Below are positions 61,203 through 64,000 of a stretch of DNA of 64,000 nt, piece after piece (position 1 is the stretch's first letter; each line of letters opens with the position of its first letter). This DNA comes from Gluconobacter sp. P1C6_b (lineage in GTDB: Bacteria; Pseudomonadota; Alphaproteobacteria; Acetobacterales; Acetobacteraceae). The notes beneath the pieces are model-generated. The model made no database searches and was not told the DNA's origin. It saw only the letters and a list, made by a program, of their open reading frames with translations. The stretch covers positions 99,864 to 163,863 of the forward strand of contig NZ_JACRVU010000006.1 of NCBI RefSeq assembly GCF_018811945.1, in the 5' to 3' direction. The translations under genes and the position numbers were made by a program.

Positions 61203-61984
61203 TGTGAGAAGAACAGGTCCGTCAGGAGGTAATCGAACAGCAGCAGCAGGATGGACGCGCCCACAACGGCGGCTGTCGTGGCAGAACCCACGCCTTCCGC
61301 GCCGCCCCGGCTGTTATAGCCGTTGTAACAACCCAGCAGCGCGATCAAAAATCCGAACACAGCCGCTTTCACGAGGCCGACGACGACATCCATCGTCTTG
61401 AGCGAGTCCAGCGTGGCCGTGATGTAGGTCGAGGGTGAGAAGCCGAGCTTGGCGACCGAAACCGTGAAACCGCCCATTACGCCCAGAATGTCCGCCACCA
61501 GCACGAGGCAGGGCAGCGCGAGCGTCCCGGCCAGAAGGCGCGGCGTCACGAGATATTTCATCGGATCGGTGGAAAGCGTGGTGAGTGCGTCGATCTGGTC
61601 GGTGACGCGCATGGTGCCGATCTGTGCCGACATGGCTGCACCCACACGGCCAGCGACCATCAGGCCCGCCAGAACCGGCCCAAGCTCGCGGGTGACGGCG
61701 AGGACGACGATCCCGGCAATCGCGCTCTGAACGTGATACTGCCCGAAGCCAACATAGGACTGAAGCGCGATGACGGCACCGGAGAACAGGGCAGTCAGCG
61801 CCACGACGGGCAGAGAGAAAAACCCCGTCTCGATCAGGCTGGAAAAGAAGATGCGCCAGTAGAAGGGCGGTCGCACCAGATGCGACAGAGCCTCCAGCGC
61901 GAACAGGGCGAGAGCACCTGCCTGCTTGATAAGGCCGAGAGCGGCACGGCCAAGGGCCGCTATGGGGTCAAGAACGGCATTCAC
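61199..61984 (-). CDS. mlaE: Phospholipid transport ABC permease MlaE
   Basis: This is the permease partner of MlaF, 261 residues with a GTG start at 61984. The family core is seen as FFSLPVVALTALFSGAVIAL, SAIAGIVVLAVTRELGPVLA, MVAGRVGAAMSAQIGTMRVT and QIDALTTLSTDPMKYLVTPR. It has about five membrane helices. It is the first gene of mlaE-mlaF-small membrane protein. The MlaE-like system keeps lipid asymmetry of the outer membrane. Confidence 0.92.
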   Translation of the reverse strand: MNAVLDPIAALGRAALGLIKQAGALALFALEALSHLVRPPFYWRIFFSSLIETGFFSLPVVALTALFSGAVIALQSYVGFGQYHVQSAIAGIVVLAVTRELGPVLAGLMVAGRVGAAMSAQIGTMRVTDQIDALTTLSTDPMKYLVTPRLLAGTLALPCLVLVADILGVMGGFTVSVAKLGFSPSTYITATLDSLKTMDVVVGLVKAAVFGFLIALLGCYNGYNSRGGAEGVGSATTAAVVGASILLLLFDYLLTDLFFSQ

Positions 61985-62054
61985 CCTTCAGCCCCTACCC
62001 TGCCAGCATCCGGACGTCAAAGTTTCCGTCGCCCGCATCTTCTGCCCAGAGGAT

Positions 62055-63422
62055 TCAGGCGCGGCGTCCGTCCGCCCGTTCAAGGTCCCGGAACTGCCGC
62101 TCCAGACTGAAATCGGGCGATGTGACGAACTGCTCCATCAGGCCGAGCCGGCGTTCCATCCGGACCAGACGGTCCTGTAACCGTGCCAGTGGGTGGCCCG
62201 GCGCAACGGAGCGGGAGAAATCCTCGGCCGGGTCCGGCTGCTGGCGCCGGAAGCCCGCCATGGTATCCCGGACCACGGCTGTTGCGCTGGCGCCCGGAGT
62301 GTCCCGCCAGGCGGCACGGTGCCGGGACCAGCTTTGCACACCTTCGGCATATCCGGCGGCAGCTTTGTCCAGCGTCTTCCTGAATGGCAGGACGCCTGTC
62401 CGGCGATAGCGCCGGAAGAGGCGCACGGCCCAGACGATCAGGGCAATTTTCAGCAACACCCCGATCACGCCATAGCCGCCGGAATGGTGCCGGTTATGGT
62501 CGGTCGTACGGGAAACGTGATCAGGACTGTCCAGCTGGATATCGAGACGGTCAAGAATCTTGCGGGTCGCATCCGACAGGATGGCAGCCCCGTCAGGCGT
62601 GTTCACGCTCGTGATCCGCGAACTGGTGGCATCGCCGATGGAGAGGGTACCTGATCCGATCGGCCGCTTTTTCAGCGCCTCACTGACCTTCCGGAGTGTG
62701 ATGTCCCCACTGCCGAGAAGCGTGATATCCGCATCCCGCGCCTCTGCGTTCAGGGTAATGGTGGAAGAACCGTAATCCCGGACCGTCAGCACATCTACAG
62801 TGCCCTGCTCAACGCGGATATCGCCCGAAGACATCGCCGTGATGCTGGCGCTTGAAGCCGCGAGATCACCAATATGCAGGTCGCCGCTGGACAGGTTCTG
62901 TACGCTCAGCCGACCCGTGACGTGCCCGACCGAGACATTTCCGGTGCTCTGCATCGTCAGCGTCAGACCGCTTGCCTGATCGATATCGATATTGCCGCGG
63001 CCGCTGATGGCCGTCACGTCGCCGTTGACGCCGGTGATGCGATACGTCGTCAGGCGGCTATGGGGGAGCTGGATGTCGATGCTGGTCAGGGCCGGGACCA
63101 TGACGACGGCGCTGTCCTGCGTTGCACAGTCCTGCGGGGACGTCGTGAAGGTCAGGCGGTCCCCGTGTTTCTCCAGACTGCCGCTGCCCGAAACGATATG
63201 GGCGTTTTCTCCACCCACGATGGACAGGCGGTCCAGGCATGTTGCGGGGATCACGAGCGTCCCGGAAGCCGTCAGCGGAGCTTGCAGTGAAGGCGGCGCG
63301 GGAGGAGCAGGGGGCGGCGGTGGCATGACCGCCGGCTCTGCGCTGGCTGAACCCGGAAGGGCCGCGAGGCTGCATCCCAGAAGCGCGATCAGGGCAAGAC
63401 GCGCAGGCAGAGGCTGGCGCAT
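62055..63422 (-). CDS. DUF2807-like envelope protein with one membrane helix and Psp-like tail
   Basis: The 455-residue protein has a signal peptide (to about residue 28) and a Pro-rich stretch (PPPPPAPPAPPS). A beta-helical periplasmic part follows (about 50-290) with repeating short strands such as ITGVNGDVTAISGRGNIDID and LSSGDLHIGDLAASSASITA, as in DUF2807/DUF4097. One membrane helix lies near 318-336, with Arg-rich FRRYRRTG after it, so the last 115 residues are probably cytoplasmic. The C-terminal RLVRMERRLGLMEQFVTSPD and FSLERQFRDLE resemble the tail of PspB/PspC proteins. It overlaps closely with the Pro-rich gene upstream (3 bp gap). Confidence 0.75.
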   Translation of the reverse strand: MRQPLPARLALIALLGCSLAALPGSASAEPAVMPPPPPAPPAPPSLQAPLTASGTLVIPATCLDRLSIVGGENAHIVSGSGSLEKHGDRLTFTTSPQDCATQDSAVVMVPALTSIDIQLPHSRLTTYRITGVNGDVTAISGRGNIDIDQASGLTLTMQSTGNVSVGHVTGRLSVQNLSSGDLHIGDLAASSASITAMSSGDIRVEQGTVDVLTVRDYGSSTITLNAEARDADITLLGSGDITLRKVSEALKKRPIGSGTLSIGDATSSRITSVNTPDGAAILSDATRKILDRLDIQLDSPDHVSRTTDHNRHHSGGYGVIGVLLKIALIVWAVRLFRRYRRTGVLPFRKTLDKAAAGYAEGVQSWSRHRAAWRDTPGASATAVVRDTMAGFRRQQPDPAEDFSRSVAPGHPLARLQDRLVRMERRLGLMEQFVTSPDFSLERQFRDLERADGRRA

Positions 63423-63425
63423 GTC

Positions 63426-64000
63426 TTATTCTCCCTGTGAGCCGTTTCCGGCAGCCGGTGGCGTGACCGTTGCCGGGTTTGCCGGTGCTGGAGTGACCGG
63501 GGTCGGGTTTGCCAGCGTCGGATCAGCTGGTGTCGGGTTTGTCGGCGCCGGGGTGGTGGGGGCCGGTGTGCTTTCCGGTGCAGGCGTGACCGACGGCTTT
63601 GCGGGCACCGTGCTGTCCGGCGGTGCAGAGGCGGCAGGCGACGTCTGAGGCGTGGTCGGCGATGCGGTCTGCGGTGCCGTCTGTGGTGTTGTGACCGGTG
63701 TGGACGCACTGGCGGATGTCGAAGGCATTGCGGGAGTTGCCGCCGCTGGCGTGTTCGCGGCAGGCGGCGTTGCGGCCGGTGCATCCTCCGGCTGCGCGGC
63801 TTTCGTGCGGGCCGTGACACTGGGGGCCTGCGGGACGGCAGGGCTTTCAGGTATGGACGGCGCCGTCGGTGCGGGAACCGGTGCAGGTGCCGGAACGACC
63901 GGTGCCGGGAGGGTTGGGGCCGCTTCCGTTCCTGTGGTGGGGGGCTGAACCGGAATGGACGGCAGGGGAGCAGGTGTTGCGGGGACAGGCAGAGCGGCGG
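63426..64000 (-). CDS. Pro/Ala/Thr-rich protein, partial (N-terminus outside window)
   Basis: The minus-strand frame is open from the window edge to the TAA at 63426, at least 190 codons. Almost the whole sequence is Pro, Ala, Thr, Val and Ser (PAPVVPAPAPVPAP, TPTPVTPAPANPATVTPPAA), with one short charged patch (TARTKAAQPEDAP). Such stretches span the periplasm or wall in TonB- or anchor-type proteins. The ATG at 63728 is internal to this frame, not the start. Its stop is 3 bp from the DUF2807-like start and the end of the gene provides that gene's GGAG site. The function and N-terminal domain are not visible. Confidence 0.65.
   Translation of the reverse strand, partial: AALPVPATPAPLPSIPVQPPTTGTEAAPTLPAPVVPAPAPVPAPTAPSIPESPAVPQAPSVTARTKAAQPEDAPAATPPAANTPAAATPAMPSTSASASTPVTTPQTAPQTASPTTPQTSPAASAPPDSTVPAKPSVTPAPESTPAPTTPAPTNPTPADPTLANPTPVTPAPANPATVTPPAAGNGSQGE

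Overview
The window is chromosomal DNA of an acetic acid bacterium, most likely Gluconobacter (Alphaproteobacteria, Acetobacteraceae). The reasons are the GC-rich coding sequence with frequent TTG and GTG starts, a four-cysteine FNR-type regulator resembling GoxR of Gluconobacter oxydans, a hopanoid transporter, a Lys/Ala/Pro-rich TonB-dependent receptor and Hint-domain surface proteins of the kind found in this family. I see no rRNA, tRNA, prophage, insertion sequence or CRISPR array. The genus is an inference from protein character, not from a database search.

Layout. 1-1122: 5' part of a secreted protein that starts with TTG and runs off the left edge. 1392-5090: the riboflavin operon ribD-ribE-ribBA-ribH behind an FMN riboswitch and promoter. 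5169-9357: entericidin-like lipoprotein, photolyase, coiled-coil periplasmic protein, FNR-type regulator and a divergent OmpW porin that share a near-consensus FNR box. 9574-15356: a complete heavy-metal-type RND pump (adaptor, CzcA-like pump, outer-membrane factor), followed by a REP-like cloverleaf repeat. 15520-23372: M61 peptidase, an AT-rich glycosyltransferase, histidine phosphatase, prs, an outer-membrane barrel and a lipoprotein. 23450-29762: TonB-like protein, AlkA-type glycosylase, a GGDEF-EAL protein with a coupled leader ORF, a haem-oxygenase-fold protein and a hydrolase. 29843-36123: unusual ClC protein with CBS domains, RidA, FemAB-like acyltransferase and flgF-flgG-flgA. 36158-44315: a long HAE1-type RND pump, an SDR, a lipase-like lipoprotein lacking its nucleophile, and the operon DUF3297-nucleoside hydrolase-SQR-like flavoprotein. 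44399-54633: TonB-dependent receptor, a 640-bp AT-rich gap, a VOC/cupin pair, hpnN, a YigZ-like protein and an alginate-export-type barrel. 54640-58448: a Hint-domain repeat protein followed by a glycosyltransferase with two N-terminal beta modules. 58626-64000: radA, a second cloverleaf repeat, the mlaE-mlaF-small membrane protein operon, and a DUF2807-like envelope protein behind a Pro/Ala/Thr-rich gene that runs off the right edge.

Taken together this is mostly housekeeping and cell-envelope DNA: riboflavin supply, redox-linked regulation, metal and solute efflux, lipid transport (HpnN, MlaEF), motility and surface decoration. The least-explained parts are the Hint protein/glycosyltransferase pair, the ClC protein with rewritten selectivity motifs, the leader ORF in front of the c-di-GMP protein, the two cloverleaf repeats and the large secreted protein at the left edge.
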